This document shows positions 26,101 to 38,889 of a stretch of 64,000 nt of DNA, one piece after another (position 1 is the first letter of the stretch; each line of letters begins with the position of its first letter). The position numbers and the translations under genes were made by a program. A model generated the notes under the pieces. It did no database searches. It saw nothing but the letters and a program-made list of their open reading frames with translations, and had not been told where the DNA came from. Origin of the DNA: Calocera cornea HHB12733 (taxonomy: Eukaryota; Basidiomycota; Dacrymycetes; Dacrymycetales; Dacrymycetaceae); assembly GCA_001632435.1 (NCBI GenBank), contig KV423924.1:280981-344980 (forward strand), written 5' to 3'.

Positions 26101-26146
26101 CTATATCAGACATCTATCTGTGGCTGACACGTTAAAATGACGTCAA
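23109..26146. other. 3-kb intergenic region with simple repeats
   Basis: The first 400 bp are purine-rich on the + strand (pyrimidine-rich on the kinase's sense strand, as in many fungal 5' leaders). Further on: a run of CACCCG units near 23733-23757, a TGACC repeat near 24340-24372 and an imperfect AATAC repeat at about 24600-24655. The overlapping long frames at 25137-25904 and 25243-25725 have no motif and I do not call them genes. Confidence 0.5.
24600..24655. repeat. Imperfect (AATAC)n microsatellite
   Basis: Runs of AATAC units with point changes (CAATGC, CAGTAC), intergenic. Confidence 0.8.
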
Positions 26147-29100
26147 TCATGCATCCTTTGCGCGCTCGATCTCCTCCCTTGTGATGTTGCTCCGCTCGCA
26201 CATTCCCGAGAAAATACCGCCCTCCTGCATGAACAATTCGAGAGGGGTACCGTGCTCCGCCACACAGCCGTTGTCCATCACCAGGATGGTGTCATACGAG
26301 AGGATGGTCCGCAGACGATGCGCAATAGTGATGAGCGTCCTGTCCTTGAAGTCCTCCCGGATGACCTTTTGAATCTTTTCGTCCGTCTCAAGATCCACAG
26401 AAGCAGTGGCCTCGTCCAGGACAATAATCTTGGCATCTCTGACAAGCGCCCGGGCCAAGCTAACGAGACTCCGCTCGCCAACGCTGAGGTTAGAACCCTC
26501 AGAGTCAACTAAGCTATCCAAATGGAAACGGGACCGCGCCGCAGCAGCGGTTTCAAGCGGATCTTCCTCCTTGGATTCCAGCAGAGTCGTGGTGTCCTCG
26601 TGGATGGGCTCATGCAGTGACGCTGCAGTAATGGATGATGCGGAAGATACCGGAAGAGCTGGGCTTTCGACCAGGTATGACCGACGAAGAGCATCCCACA
26701 GCCGGGCATCGTCGTACAGTCCGAAAGGGTCCAAATTGCTTCGAATGGTCCCGGAAAAGAGCAGCGGATCTTGCGGAATGATGGACAATCGAGATCGCAC
26801 ATCTTGCAGGCCCATGTCGGCAATGTCCAGCCCATCAATGGTGATCTTCCCACCGGAGAGTTCCACGAGCCGGAAGAGTGCAATGAGGAGTGAAGATTTG
26901 CCTGCTCCGGTTCTGTTGGCCCGATTAGAATACCGTACGTGGCGAAAGAAAGAGAAAGTTTTACTGACCTTCCGACCACACCGACCTTCTCGCCTGCACG
27001 GACATTCCACTCAACGCCCTTCAGGACTTCATCCAAGCCAGGACGGTACCGTAGACGGACGTTCTCCATCTTGACAGCTCCCTCGCGCGGCCAGTCCGCG
27101 GGAGGAGCTTTCTCAGGGATATGGTAGTCCGCCTCTTGAGCAATGTAGCCCTCGTGGGTGTAGTGAACAACACGCTCGACAGCGTTCATGTTGTTCTCCA
27201 CTTCGGCACTCTGCCGGGTCATCATGCTGAATGCCTGGGTGAGAGACGTCATGTCTGCTCGTTTTGTCAGCACTGTCCGAGCAGCATTTAAGACCGAACG
27301 TACAAGACAGCACGAGACCAGCTTGGGCCGGGGTGAGACCGTTCACTTGGACGACTGCCATGATACCGACCGCGAGAATCATGAGAGCGCCAAGGAAATC
27401 TAGTCGGATGGCAAGCCACCGTTGGTTCACCACCGTCGGGAGCAGTGCACGATTCTCGAGATCGGTGTAATACTCGTTATCATGCAAGAACTTGGGAGTT
27501 TCCTGGTACGCGCGAATAGTGACGAGACCGCTCAAGCTCTCCGCAAAGTGCGCGTAGAGCAGAGAACGGAGACTAGCGTCTAAAGAAGAAGTTAGGAACA
27601 CTTCTGTGAGCCAAATCAGCAACACTGACCGAGACGCTTCAGTTCACGAGACGATGTAGTATAGTAAGAGAAGTAGTAGAAGTATCCAAGAAGAATAACG
27701 GCAACTGCGACGATGAAATAATGCGTGACGACGGTGACGATGATAATTGTGCCGAGAACATTGGACATGGTCATGGCGAACATGCGGAGGGATTCTGCGA
27801 GCAACATTAGAGCTGGACACGCATAAGCAGAGAGCACACGTACCTGTGAGGAGGTTGTCGATGGTATCAATATCCTTGCCCAGAACACCGAGGATACGGC
27901 CAAGAGGAGTGGTATCGAAGAAGGACATGGGCGCGTGGAATACCTTGGTGACGGCCTCCTTGTGGAGGCGCACAGAGGCGAGATAGGAGAGCCAGGTCAT
28001 GCCAGCGCCCATGGCGAGCGTGAGCAGCGCCTGAGAGATACCGAGCGTGGCATACAGGCCCATGTAGAAGCTGTTGTCCTTCTGGAACTCGTTCTCCTGC
28101 CACCAGACCAGCCAGTAGGTGGCCATGACGGAGCAGGCCTGCATGGCACTGCCCAGGAAGAGGACCATGAGGGAGTTGACCCAGCCGCCTCCGGCCTTGA
28201 GGTACGTGCCGTACACCTGGGTGCCGACGGAGCCCGTCTTTCGCTTCTCGGCCTGAATGAGCCTGCCCTCGAGCCTGCCCGTGCCGGCCGCCTTTCCAAA
28301 GGCGAGCCTGTCCATCTTCTCCTTGACGGCCTCGGTTGTCAGCTCCTGCTGCTGCTTGGCGGTTGGCGCTCCTTCTTCGGCCTCCCGCTCCTCTTCCTCC
28401 GCTTCGCGTCTGCGCTGCTCCTCCGCCTCACCTGCAAACTGCTTGGCGAGGCGCGAGAACGTGCCATTCTGGGCGACGAGTTGTTCATATGTGCCTTGCT
28501 CGGCGATCACACCGTCCTGGAAGGTGTAGATGTAGTCCACCTGCGGAAGGAAGTGCAACGCGTGGGTGACGAGGATGACGGTCTTTCCGCGGGCCTTGAG
28601 CGCGCCCTGGATGGCGTTGGCGAACAGCGCCCTCCCGACATGCGCATCGACAGCCGAGAGGGGGTCGTCGAGCGCAACAATGTCGGCATCGTAGTACAGC
28701 GCACGGGCGATGTTGACGCGCTGCTTCTGCCCTCCGGAGAGGTTGATGCCCTTCTCGCCGATCTCTGTGAGATCGCCGTCGGGCAGCTGCTCCAGATCCG
28801 CGAGCAGACTCGCGTCGTGGATGGCCTTCCAGTACCGGTCCTCGTCCCACTCCTGGCCAAAGAGCACGTTCTCCCTCAACGTCGCGTTCTGGATCCACGC
28901 CGTCTGGGCGCAGTAGCCGACGGCGCCGCCAAAGGTGACCGTCCCCTTGGCGCGGCGCATCTCGCCGAGCAGGCCCTGGAGGAGGGAGGACTTGCCCGCC
29001 CCGACAGGGCCGACGATGGCGACGAGCTGCCCGCGCGGGATGTGCATTGTGATGTCGCGGAGCGCGAATGGCTCGTCCGGCGGGCGCTCCTTCTCGGCGG

Positions 29101-30872
29101 AATGGTCCTTGGCAGCCTCCTTCTCCTTCTCCTTGAGCTCGCGCTCGCGCTCGGCCGCGCGCGCCTTCTTGCCCTTCTTGCCCTCCTTCTGGGCCTGCTG
29201 CTCGCCCGAGATGACCGTCTCCCAGCGGAACTCGGCATGGTCGACCGACACGGCGTACTTGCAGTCCGGGTCGATGGTGAGCACGCCGTCCATGACCTCT
29301 GCGTTGAAGACGCCGCGGAGGCGCTCGAGCGCGTTGGACGCGTCTGTGATGGCGGACAGGGCGCGCGGGAGGAACATGAGCGGCTGGCGGAGCAGCTGGA
29401 AGAGCGACATGGACGTGAAGATGATCGCCGGGTCAAGGTCGTGTCCCGTGAGCGAGTAGGTGACGAAGGCGAGCACGGCGGCGAGGACGGGGACGGAGAA
29501 CGCCATGGCCTGGTTCGCCGAGCGGATGATGGAGATCTTCCAGATGCCCTTGAGCTCCTGGTGCCGGATGGAGGTGATGCGCTCGAGGAAGGGGATCTCG
29601 TAGCAGAAGACCTTTATGACGCGCATGCCGCCGAGCAGCTCCTGCAGGAGCTTGGCGCGCTTGTCCACCCAGATCATGCTCTTCCTGCGCACGCCGAGCT
29701 GGTAGGACATGGCCCGCTCCTGGACGGGCATGAGGATGAGGAATATGCAGAAGCCTGCGAGGGCGGACGGGCCGAGCTGCACGCAGAGGATGATGAGGCA
29801 GATGGAGACCTGGATGGGGGCTGTCCAGCCGGCGTGGAACCACTGGGCGCAGTAGTCGATGCGGGAGATGTCTGTCGAGAGGAAGTTGACGAGCGCGCCG
29901 TTCGGGTAGACGGTGCGGGCGCGCGGGGAGAGCTTCAGCGAGCGCTTGTACAGCGCCGTGGTCAGCCCCGCGCGCGCCATCACGCCCGTGTGCATGGAGC
30001 GGAAGAAGAACTGGTGCTGGAAGAGCGAGGCCGTTACGGTGAGGAGGAAGAGGCCGATCGCCATGGGCACGCCGCGCCCGATGCTCGGGTCCGGGCTCTC
30101 TATCATGCGCACGATGCTCTTACTCAGCAGGGGTGCCATCAGCTGCGCCGTGTCGCCGACGACCTTGAACAGGCCGCCGGCCCAGAAGCCGACGCCGAAG
30201 ACGTCGTTCATCGCCCACGCGAGGGAGGCGATCTTGCGCCCGGTGTGCTTGTCCTCGCTGCGCCAGCGCATGACCCTGCTCCTGAGCTTTGTCAGTCCGG
30301 TGATCTTGATCTCGCCCGAGTCGATCTTGGCGTTGTACTCCTCGGCCTCCTTGACGCGCCGCTCCCAGGCCGCGGTCAGCTTGGTGCTGAGCAGCTCGGA
30401 CTTGCGCGAGTCGTCCATCGCCCACAGGTCCGTTGCCTGCAGCGGCCGCTGGTACCCGAGCGTCATGAGCGGGGAGATCCACGCATATGTGAGCACGCTC
30501 AGGAAGTTGGCCGTCGCGAGCGGGATGACAGTCGCGTCCTGCAGCGTGGGGGGCGGGGGCGGCGGGGGGTCCTTGGGCATCCATACCTGCCACCTGGGCA
30601 GCGTCAGTACTCTGGACACTGGACGCGCATATATCGAGGGGGACGCACCACTTCTTCCTCCACCGGGCCGTCTCGAGGATCTGCTCCAGGTCCTTCTCCC
30701 TGATGTTCCCGCCTACGCGGCGCGCAACGGGCCCATTGCCCTTCTCGAGCTCCACAGGGCTCTTCTCCGACCCGCCCTCACTCTTCCCGTCCGTGCTGAC
30801 GACGCGGAGGGCTGTGGACCCCTCGCCCACGCCACCGCTGCGGGGGGACTTCTCGTCGAGCGCGCTAGCCAT
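26147..30872 (-). CDS. ABCC (Yor1/MRP-like) multidrug ABC transporter
   Basis: Full-length ABC exporter of about 1480 residues, arranged TMD1-NBD1-TMD2-NBD2 without an MRP-type TMD0. NBD1: Walker A GPVGAGKSSLLQGLLGE, ABC signature LSGGQKQRVNIARAL, Walker B DIVALDDPLSAVD. NBD2: Walker A TGAGKSSLLIALFRL, signature LSVGERSLVSLARAL, Walker B KIIVLDEATASVD. NBD1 Walker B ends in Asp instead of the catalytic Glu, as usual for the degenerate site of ABCC proteins. A Lys/Glu-rich linker (about 40 residues) precedes NBD1. Introns: 30594-30648, then four in the last third (near 27840, 27630, 27290 and 26940), all GT-AG and frame-consistent. Closest in type to yeast Yor1 (oligomycin/organic-anion export); substrate not inferable. 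Confidence 0.93.
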
Positions 30873-32981
30873 TCAGATCCAGATCCCCAGTGCGACGTAA
30901 TCAAGTAGGGGGTAGAGTGCGCTGCACCGGCAGACGCGTGTGCTGAGGGGGGAGGGGCGGGGGAGCGTGCGGCGACAGCGCGCGGACGTCCCTGTGCACT
31001 CGGTGGGGGGTGGAGTGGGGAGTGGGGGGGATGCAGCGAATAGCAGCAAGCGTCGTCTGGGTGTGACCAAGTGGGTGCATAATTATACCATGGGGCGACG
31101 GGGGCGGTATGTGCGTCCGTGGGTGGGCCGGCCCAGAGTCGAGTGGGTGAGCGGGTGGGGGCCGGCCGTGCGTTCTGCGCGGTGTATGGGGCCGTGTGCC
31201 GTGTGCCGTGTGCCGTCTGCTGTCTGCTGCCCGCTGCTCCCTGCCCGGCCGGGGCGAGCGTGTGGTCAGAGGAGTGTGGACGTTTCGCGGGCGCGCAAAT
31301 GGGGCCAGGCATCGGCCGACCCGGCACCGGCACCTCGGCACGCCACCCTATCACGGTCATGCGCCCTTCGGCTTGCCCTCTGTGCTAATTTCGTCACACC
31401 CCCTTCTCCACCAGCAAGCGGGCGTTCGTGTCCGGACTGAAACCGCCAATCTTGGGCGCGCGCTGGCTGCGCAATGCACCATCTATCTTATGCTCCTGCA
31501 CCTCCGCTAAGGTTAACAGCACAGTTCGGACTTCGGCCGGTCCCGCATAATCCCATCTCCACACCATCATCCTCATCATCATCATTGGCATAACTTACCC
31601 AACAACAACCGCTCTTCCCGGCTTCCCGACCTCAAATACGAGCCTCAGTGACTCGCCAGCGCACCGGGTTGATGAGCCCCACGTGGAATGACGCGACCCC
31701 CCCATGCGCGTTGCACCTTCGGGAGGAGGGTCCCGCCCAAATCCCTGGTCCTGGGCCAGCCCATCGTGCCTCATGATCTTCCCTGCTTCTCTCGCTAACC
31801 CAACAAGAACAGCGGACCTGTTTGGTTTTCAATATTATACAGCTAGGATGTTTAACAGACCACAGCAGCGGCGGTTTGGCGCCCGTGCGCACTTATCGTC
31901 CCCTCCCCCGACCGGCACCAGCCTCACTTCGCCTCTGGGCAGGGCAGCAGCTCCCCCCGCCGCGCGGGGCCTGCCGAGAGCAGATAGCGCCCGTGGCCCC
32001 GTGCCGACGAGCGATAACCTTGTCTCTCCCGCCTCCCTCTCTCTCTCTCTGTTTCCGTCTGGCCCGGCTAGCCGCGGCGCCCCCAAAACCCGGAGTATGG
32101 GTATGAGTATCATACTGCAGGTCCGGTTTCGGTTTGGGCTTGGGCCAACCTGAACCCTGAGGAGAGGACGCTACACGACAAGCACGGCAAGCTAATCACC
32201 CCCGGGCGGCAGGCGGCAGGCTATCTGTCCTCTGCCCCTGACCCGGCCGGCCAAACCCCAACCCTCAAACGTCGGAAATTTGGACGCGGGGCTCCCTTGG
32301 AATTAAGGCTGGGGTCTCATCCCATATACTGTATTGTATTTGCGGGTTGGGCTATAAGGGGAGGCTATTGTAATACACTATTTAGAAATGAAAATAACAA
32401 ATGCTGCTATGTCCTGGACTGGACTGGACTGGAATGGACTGGAATGGAGGGCGGCGTCGCCACCACCTGCCGCGTGATAAGACTCTCCCTCCCGCGGTAC
32501 CGTCCCGCGCGTAACTCCGCGCATCGAGGCTAGGCCAGCGACTTCACCCCAGTCAATGAAGAGAAGCCCCCATGCTTTCTTACCTGACCTGCACGCGTCG
32601 GCCCGAGCCACGCAGTACGCGCCTCCGCCAGGGGTCACACGCGCTTTGCTGTCTGCGCGTCACGGGACGTGATAGGGTTCGGACAGCAGTGGAGGTTTGG
32701 ACGTCGTGTGACTCCTGGTGCCGGGTAAAGCTTATAGTACGCTCTACATGTAGCAGACGGGCTGCTGTCATTTCAGCAGCATTTATTGTCGGTGAGGTGG
32801 ATATGCAAGGCTGGATACGGAAGCCGAAAAGAAGCACTGTAGCTCGGTCAGCCCGCATCGGGCCCGTATGTATGAGGTAATGCAGGAATGCTCATTTAAG
32901 GTCGTGTTTATCGTAAGTCCTCGGAGCCGTACAGTTGCAGAATGCGATAATAACATGCGAGATGAATGCCCGAGTGCTGGA
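30873..32981. other. 2.1-kb intergenic region
   Basis: Promoter of the ABC transporter and 3' flank of MFS copy 4. Contains a GTGCC-rich stretch near 31190-31235, a CT run near 32033-32051 and an imperfect (GGACT)n repeat near 32414-32447. No supported gene. Confidence 0.5.
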
Positions 32982-34779
32982 TCATAGCCACCGGCCGCGC
33001 TTCTTCGCCAGCAGCCACGCCCCGAGGGTCATCACCACGCTCCCCGCGAGCATCATCACCTATGAAGCCGATCGAGGAGAGGTGTAAGAAGCCGTTGCGG
33101 AGCTAGAGAGGTTCAATGGACTCACAGCGGCGAACACGATCGCCTTCCCCCAGTTGTAGTCCGGCGGGCTGCCGAGCAGCGCACCGACGATGGGGGTACC
33201 GACCAAGACGGCGAAGCTGACGCAGGCGAGGGCGAGGCCCATCCGGATGCCCATTTCGGAGAGGTTGTCTGCCATGGCGGCGAAAAAGGGGCCGGTCATG
33301 CTCACGTCTGTGGTGTGTTCAGTACATCGAACATTGCCGAGAAAGAAGGCGCTTACAGGCTCCTGTTGCGAACCCGTAGCTTCCCAAGAATGTGAGCGCG
33401 AGCGGCTGAGATGGGTACGGCCAGCTCACAGAAGGCAGAATATGACGGTCCCGCCGACGTTCACCAGTCCAAACATGACAAATACAAGGCCGGCGGAGAT
33501 GTAGGTCATGACCAAGAGAACCGGTGAGATGCCGATCTTGTCTGCAACGATATTTGGCAACGTTCGCCCGAAGACCGACGCGCCATTGAGAATGGCAAGC
33601 TAGGGCATGCTTAGCGCAGTGTTGACTAAATCGTGAACCATGCCTACCGTATAGAAGGAGAAGTTCTGGGACATCCCCCCACGGGTGGCGGTATACAGCT
33701 GAATGTAGAAGTCTGCAGATGTCCCAGCGCAATCAGCGGTGGACGCGACGTGGAAGCACTTCAGACTGACAGACGAAGACTGGACAAAAACATATCAGCA
33801 TGCGCATAGTATATCCCCTTATTTGGGAACTTACAGAGACCGAACCCGATCAACAGTGCCCCAAAGGTGGAGACAACGTACGGCGGGTCGCTGAAGAGCT
33901 TGCCCAGGCTAGGAGTGGGCGGCTTGGTGTGCCGTGGCGGATAGTAAGGGATGATCAGGAGGTTTGCGAGGACACAAGCACCCAGGATGTAGAATCCGGC
34001 TGCGCGCACGCCCCACACGTAGCCAACTTTGCTGAAGATGTTGTTGATCATGACTATATGCGCATGAGCGAGTGGTTTGACGGCAAAAGGTTGACCTACT
34101 GGGGAAGATGATACCCCCGATGGACGAGCCGGTGAAGGCAATGCCAATTGCCACTGCCCGCTTTTTCTGGAAATACTGCATGATCACCGCTATACCCGGA
34201 AGGTACATCAGTCCCATGGCAATTCCTTGGCCGAGACCTTGACTCAGGAATATCTAGGTACGTCTTAGCTGAGCTCAGCGAATGTACGTCGCTGTATACC
34301 ACATACTTGGTAGTATGCGTCTTGTTGAGCCTGCGCCTGTGCGAATACGCAGCCGACATAAAGGATGCTCCCTCCAATCAACATGTGTCGGCAGTACCCA
34401 AGATCAAATAGCGGTCCAGAAATCATGCCTGTCGAATACAGGAAGAAGGCTTGTAGAGAGCCTATCCATGAGATCGCAGATGTGGAATATGACGGCAACA
34501 GATACTGCACATAATACCTGGTTTTCATCAGCTATATGCGTAGACATTTCAGGAGGGAACTCACGCTTGGTACACACCGAATGCATTGGCATACCCAAAA
34601 CATATGGAGGAGATCCACCATGCTCCAGCTACCGTCATCCACGCCCGCATCCCTCCATCAGGGTGTATGTGCTCGTGTACAGCACCATCCGCGGTGGGGG
34701 ATGCTCTTTCCTCGTCTGCGGACAGCGGCTTCCTCACAGTCTCCATGGACAGCGCTTCTGCGCTGTTTTTGTCGGTCAT
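32982..34779 (-). CDS. MFS monocarboxylate-type transporter (SLC16-like), copy 4
   Basis: SLC16-like 12-TM porter, diverged from the 6.7-14.3 kb array and closer to copy 5. Start MTDKNSAEALSMETV; signature HPDGGMRAWMTV; then AWWISSICFGYANAFGVYQA, YVQYLLPSYSTSAISWIG, a QAQAQQDAYYQ loop shared only with copy 5, IFLSQGLGQGIAMG, GSSIGGIIFP, VMINNIFSKVGYVWGVRAAG, DVSMTGPFFAAMADN and GTPIVGALLGSPPDY. The last exon encodes VMMLAGSVVMTLGAWLL and ends KKRGRWL at TGA 32982-32984. About ten introns, several holding the ATATGCGCAT motif. Confidence 0.9.
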
Positions 34780-34856
34780 TTTTGGCGCCGAGGACAGTGA
34801 GGCGACGTGGGGGTATGTTGTGAAGGGTTCGCCGTCGTGCCATCCGACCCTGAGCG

Positions 34857-34864
34857 TTTATAAA
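34857..34864 (-). promoter_or_regulatory. TATA box of MFS copy 4
   Basis: TTTATAAA, about 78 bp upstream of the ATG at 34779. Confidence 0.5.
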
Positions 34865-35667
34865 GCGCACGTCCAGTCTTCTGTCGAAGCCTGTGCAGAT
34901 ATCAACAAGCGGTAATCCGAGGGATGATTGCACGTGTAGATTCTCATTTGAGTGCTGTGATAGATAGCTGCGGTGTCGTCACGCTGGCATTCCGTTGAGG
35001 AGAAGGTAAAGGACAAGCCAGCGGTGCGAGTCCGCACGCTCCGTGACGGCAGGGCAGTGCATTGTGATCCCCCGAGTGTCCGCCGAGGGGGCGTTGCATG
35101 CTTTGATACGCTCTTCTTCTGATGGGATGACTACCTTCGCCATGGCGCGAGGTTTCAGAGTGAGGCAAACACAGTTCGACTGCGCGGCTTCTTTCCCGGA
35201 GCCCGCCGGCGAGGTCGGGACTTTCTGTAGTGACCGCCGAGATAGGCCGCGAACAGCCTCCGACGCAGCGAGCATATAGCGAAGTCTCCCAAAGCTAAAT
35301 TCAAAGACCAGACTGAGCAATTCTGACAGGCCCAGCCAGCGGCAACAGCTTGAGGTAAAGGGGGATTGCCTCAATAGAAGGCGAGGATAGCGCCCGGTCC
35401 TCGGTTCACCATCAGGGTCTGGCCGCCCTTAGCCGGTACCGGCTACTTCCTGGTCTGCCCCGTCTGTGCCTAAATCTCTGACGAGAAGCCCATTATTCGC
35501 TCGACTTCCTGTCACATTATGGCTGGCTAAGCTATAACCATGCGCTGCTCCCCGATCTGGAGCGCAAATTGCCTGATCAGTAAAGTACAAAAATGGATTA
35601 CTCTAGATATAAAAGGCGTGATGTCTTTCAGCTAAAAGAGCGTCTACTCGTCCGGTATCCCGCATCG
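34865..35667. other. Intergenic between MFS copies 4 and 5
   Basis: About 0.8 kb. No supported gene; upstream region of copy 4 and 3' UTR of copy 5. Confidence 0.45.
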
Positions 35668-37551
35668 CTACACCGGACGCTTTCCCCTCTTCTTGCGGAG
35701 CAGAAACGCAGCATACGTAAGCAGGAGACAGCCCGCAAGCATGACAACCTGGAAAGAAAACATCAGCCGATGGCTCAGTATCGTGGTGCAATGACATACC
35801 GCACTGAATACCTCAGCCTTCCACCACGTATATACCGGTCCATTTCCTATCAGCGCCCCGTCGATCGGGGTACCAACGAGAGCGGCAATTCCCACTATAG
35901 CAAAGGCTACTCCCATTCGGATCCCCATCTCCGCGAAGTGGTCCGACAGATGGGCCATGAGCGGCGCAAGCAGGCTGACATCTGAAACACAACGAGCTTC
36001 GGTGAAACTGTACGCTATCAAGACGACTCACAAGCGCCCGAGAAGAACCCGTACCTGCAAGACGTGTATGTCAGCGTCTATCGCAGGAATTCACCGCTGT
36101 ACCTACAGCAAGCAAAATATCACAACTGCACCGACACTCTTTACTCCAAACATGGCGAAGATAATGGCGCCGGCCACGAAGCTCGAGGTGATTATGACGG
36201 GGAAAATCCCGATCCTGTCGGCGACGATGTTCGGAAGCGTTCTGCCAAACACTGAGGCCGCATTGACAATCGCAAGCTTGATAGTGCCTGAGCATGTGCA
36301 ACTTTAATAAAACCGGCTCACTTACAGTATAGAATGATAGCGTTTCACCGATACCCTGCGTCTGAGCGAACAGCTGAATATAGAAAACTGTTGATATATG
36401 TTCAGTCGTCGTGACTAACATTCAGTTCAGTGATACTGACAGACAAAGACTAGATTCGTCATCATCAGCACCGGTTGATCAAAACCCCAGACACGAACCA
36501 CTCACATAATCCAAGGATGATGAAAAATAGGCCAGCTATGCTGACGGCGTATGGAGGGTCTCGGAGGAGCTTCGCAATGCTCGGCGGCGTCGGCCTGGAA
36601 TGGCGAGGCGGGTAGTGCGGGCGCATCAGCAGGTTGCCAAGGATGCAAGCGCCGAGGACGAAGAATCCTGCTGCACGGACGCCCCAGACATACCCCCGCT
36701 CGTTGAAGATGTTGTTGATCATGACTGTACAGTTCGTCAGCCGGGTCGAGGCATGGAAGGCGGGGCACGCACTGGGGAAGACGATGCCGCCGGTGGAGGA
36801 GCCGGAGACAGCGAGACCCATCGCAAGGGCTCGCCGTTTCTGGAAGTAGTGACCAATGACGGCGGTGGCAGGCAAGAAGAGCGTTCCCATCGCGAGTCCT
36901 TGACCAACTGCCTGACTCAGGAATATCTAGGGTGTAACCCAGGATAAGACACAAAATACCGCAATTACCACTTAGATGGCCAACCTGATAGTACGCATCT
37001 TGCTGCGCCTGCGCCTGAGCAAAGAGGCATCCAACGTAGAGAATGCTACCACCGATCATCATGTGCCGGAAATATCCTCGATCAAAGAGCGGACCGGTGA
37101 TGATACCCACTGCGAAGAGGAAGAACGTTTGTAGAGAGCCGATCCATGAGATGGTTGACGCCGAATATGATGGCAGTAATGTCTCGACGTAGTATCTAGA
37201 ATGATACAGAATAAATCAGACAGTCATCAATGAATATGAATTATCTCACGTTTGATACACTCCATACGCGTTGACATATCTGAATATCAGGCGCTGATCA
37301 GCAGGTGGGAGTCGCTGATAGCAGCGAACTCACCCAAAACAGATGGCAGATATGAACCAGCTACCCGCTACTGTCATCCAGGCCTCCAAACCGCCATCTG
37401 GGATGACGTGCGCTGGTGGTTCTGGAGCCGCAGGCTCCGGGCCTTTCTCTTGATCAACGTCTCCTGAACCCTCCGCCCGCGGAACGTCAACAATGGTGCT
37501 CGTCTCAGACACACCAAAGGCGGCGGCTTCTGCGGCGACTTGCTCGGCCAT
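35668..37551 (-). CDS. MFS monocarboxylate-type transporter (SLC16-like), copy 5
   Basis: Paralogue of copy 4, same orientation. Start MAEQVAAEAAAFGV resembles copies 1 and 2; signature VIPDGGLEAWMTV; then GSWFISAICFG, YYVETLLPSYSASTISWIG, QAQAQQDAYYQ, IFLSQAVGQGLAMG, GSSTGGIVFP, VMINNIFNERGYVWGVRAAG, LPNIVADRIGIFPVI, DVSLLAPLMAHLSDH and GTPIDGALIGNGPVY. The final exon encodes VVMLAGCLLLTYAAFLL and ends RKKRGKRPV at TAG 35668-35670. Introns are short; the N-terminal half is split by an additional small exon (YVNAYGVYQT) near 37245-37280. Confidence 0.9.
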
Positions 37552-37626
37552 TGGAAATGGGACGGGAAAGTGTAGCAGACAAGAGGATTAGTAAAGGGCG
37601 AGGAGCCTTTCCGATTGCGCCAGAGC

Positions 37627-37633
37627 TTTTATA
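37627..37633 (-). promoter_or_regulatory. TATA box of MFS copy 5
   Basis: TATAAAAG on the minus strand, about 76 bp upstream of the ATG. Confidence 0.5.
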
Positions 37634-38168
37634 CCCGTGAGAACGTGGGGCCGGACTCGCGAGTTGCCATAATCGGAGCACTCATATCGGGCAACGGCAT
37701 TGGGCGAGGGCCTCGCTGCTTGTGGCGGTACCCGCTCCAATGATAATGCGGCTGGGAGATCTTCCATGGTGCTCTTTATCCGAAGACCTGTAAATTTCGG
37801 CCATCAGTGATGTGCCGCCGAACCGCGGTTGGGAAGAAACGCGCGGCAGGTACACGACCGCCCTTCTGAAATTTGTAATCGCGCGCCTAGCAGGGTCTTC
37901 CGACTGCCGCGCCGCGGACTCTAGGATTTTCTCCTCGTGCATTCTCCGACAACCGCGCGGACTGCCGTATTCGGCCAACAATCCCTGCCGACGATCCAGC
38001 CGAATAGTCATTGAACCGGACCAAGCCTTTGAGCAATTGGACCTTGTGTATGCTTTTCTCAAGCATGCGCAGAACTGCATCCATCAGGATTTGGCATTGA
38101 AGTGCCCATTGTCACACGCGCTCCTACATGCTGTTTGCACAACGATCTTGATCGAAGTTAAACACCAG
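37634..38168. other. Intergenic, upstream of MFS copy 5
   Basis: No gene recognised. The right part may include the lost first exon of the pseudogene that follows. Confidence 0.4.
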
Positions 38169-38804
38169 CGCCTTCAGGTGTCTATCCAGGCCGAGCTCGA
38201 GAACGTAATTGACCTCGTGCCGTCAGAAGCAGAAGGGCCATTTAACTATCACTTCCAGGTGGGTGCAAGGCATCCTCCGGAACCGATCGCGTGAATGACG
38301 CCCTATCAGGTAAAATGTGGGAGCCGCAGCGAGATCCACCCCAATTTCGTCACCATGAACATGCGTGTTATCCTCGGTGTGGTTGTCCCGGACCGCTCCT
38401 GACTCAAGCTGAAACGCAGAAAGAGCACGAGCTCTCTGGCTGACGGGGAAGCGCACGCTTCGTCTGGTCCTGTAAGTTCTGCAAGCGTGAGTCCTCGGCA
38501 GAGTTCGACCCGGGCGCGAAGCCTCCCACACACGGCGGACGATGCGCCGCACTTCGCACCACTCCTCATGCTCGGCTGCCAGGGCCTCGAGTTCACTGGG
38601 TTCGACCCGCAGGGGATGTAGGAGTGCAAGGGTGCGCAGAGTGGGACAGAGCTCGGGGAGATTGAGCTGGGAGAGGGCGAGTGGACGGACTATGACGAGA
38701 AGGTGAGTCCTTGGCGTGTTGACTGGCGCTGGCGCTGATGAGGATCCCAGGCAAAGCGGTCCGTACGCATCATGGAGATCGAGAGCAAGTGGGATGCGCG
38801 ATAG
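38169..38804 (+). pseudogene. Decayed UPF0587 (CXXC zinc-binding, DUF866) gene
   Basis: Exon-sized pieces match the eukaryotic UPF0587/C1orf123 family in order: VSIQAELENVIDLVP (ends at donor 38259), VKCGSRSEIHPNFVTMN from 38310, KEHELSG then RGSARFVWSCKFCKRE, then PHFAPLLMLGCQGLEFTGF, ECKGAQSGTELGEIEL, WTDYDEK, and AKRSVRIMEIESKWDAR with TAG 38802-38804, probably the natural end. Damage: TGA at 38441-38443 after ELSG; TAG at 38619-38621 where a Trp is expected; a frameshift near 38525; a likely G-to-A change at the donor near 38361; and the second Cys of the first CXXC is Arg (CGSR). The second CXXC (CKFC) is intact. No clear start codon. The gene is non-functional as read. Confidence 0.8.
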
Positions 38805-38889
38805 GACGGCGCGCTGTACATCAAGGCTGGTATGTCGGCGATCGTAGAGAGGTTGACGGATATAGATCAACGTAAAGAGTCCCGATGCA

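Noticed and set aside
27935..30703. 922-codon + strand frame
   Set aside because: It is antisense to the ABC transporter exons; its composition is Glu/Arg/Asp/Val-rich as expected of a mirrored GC-rich gene, and it has no motif.
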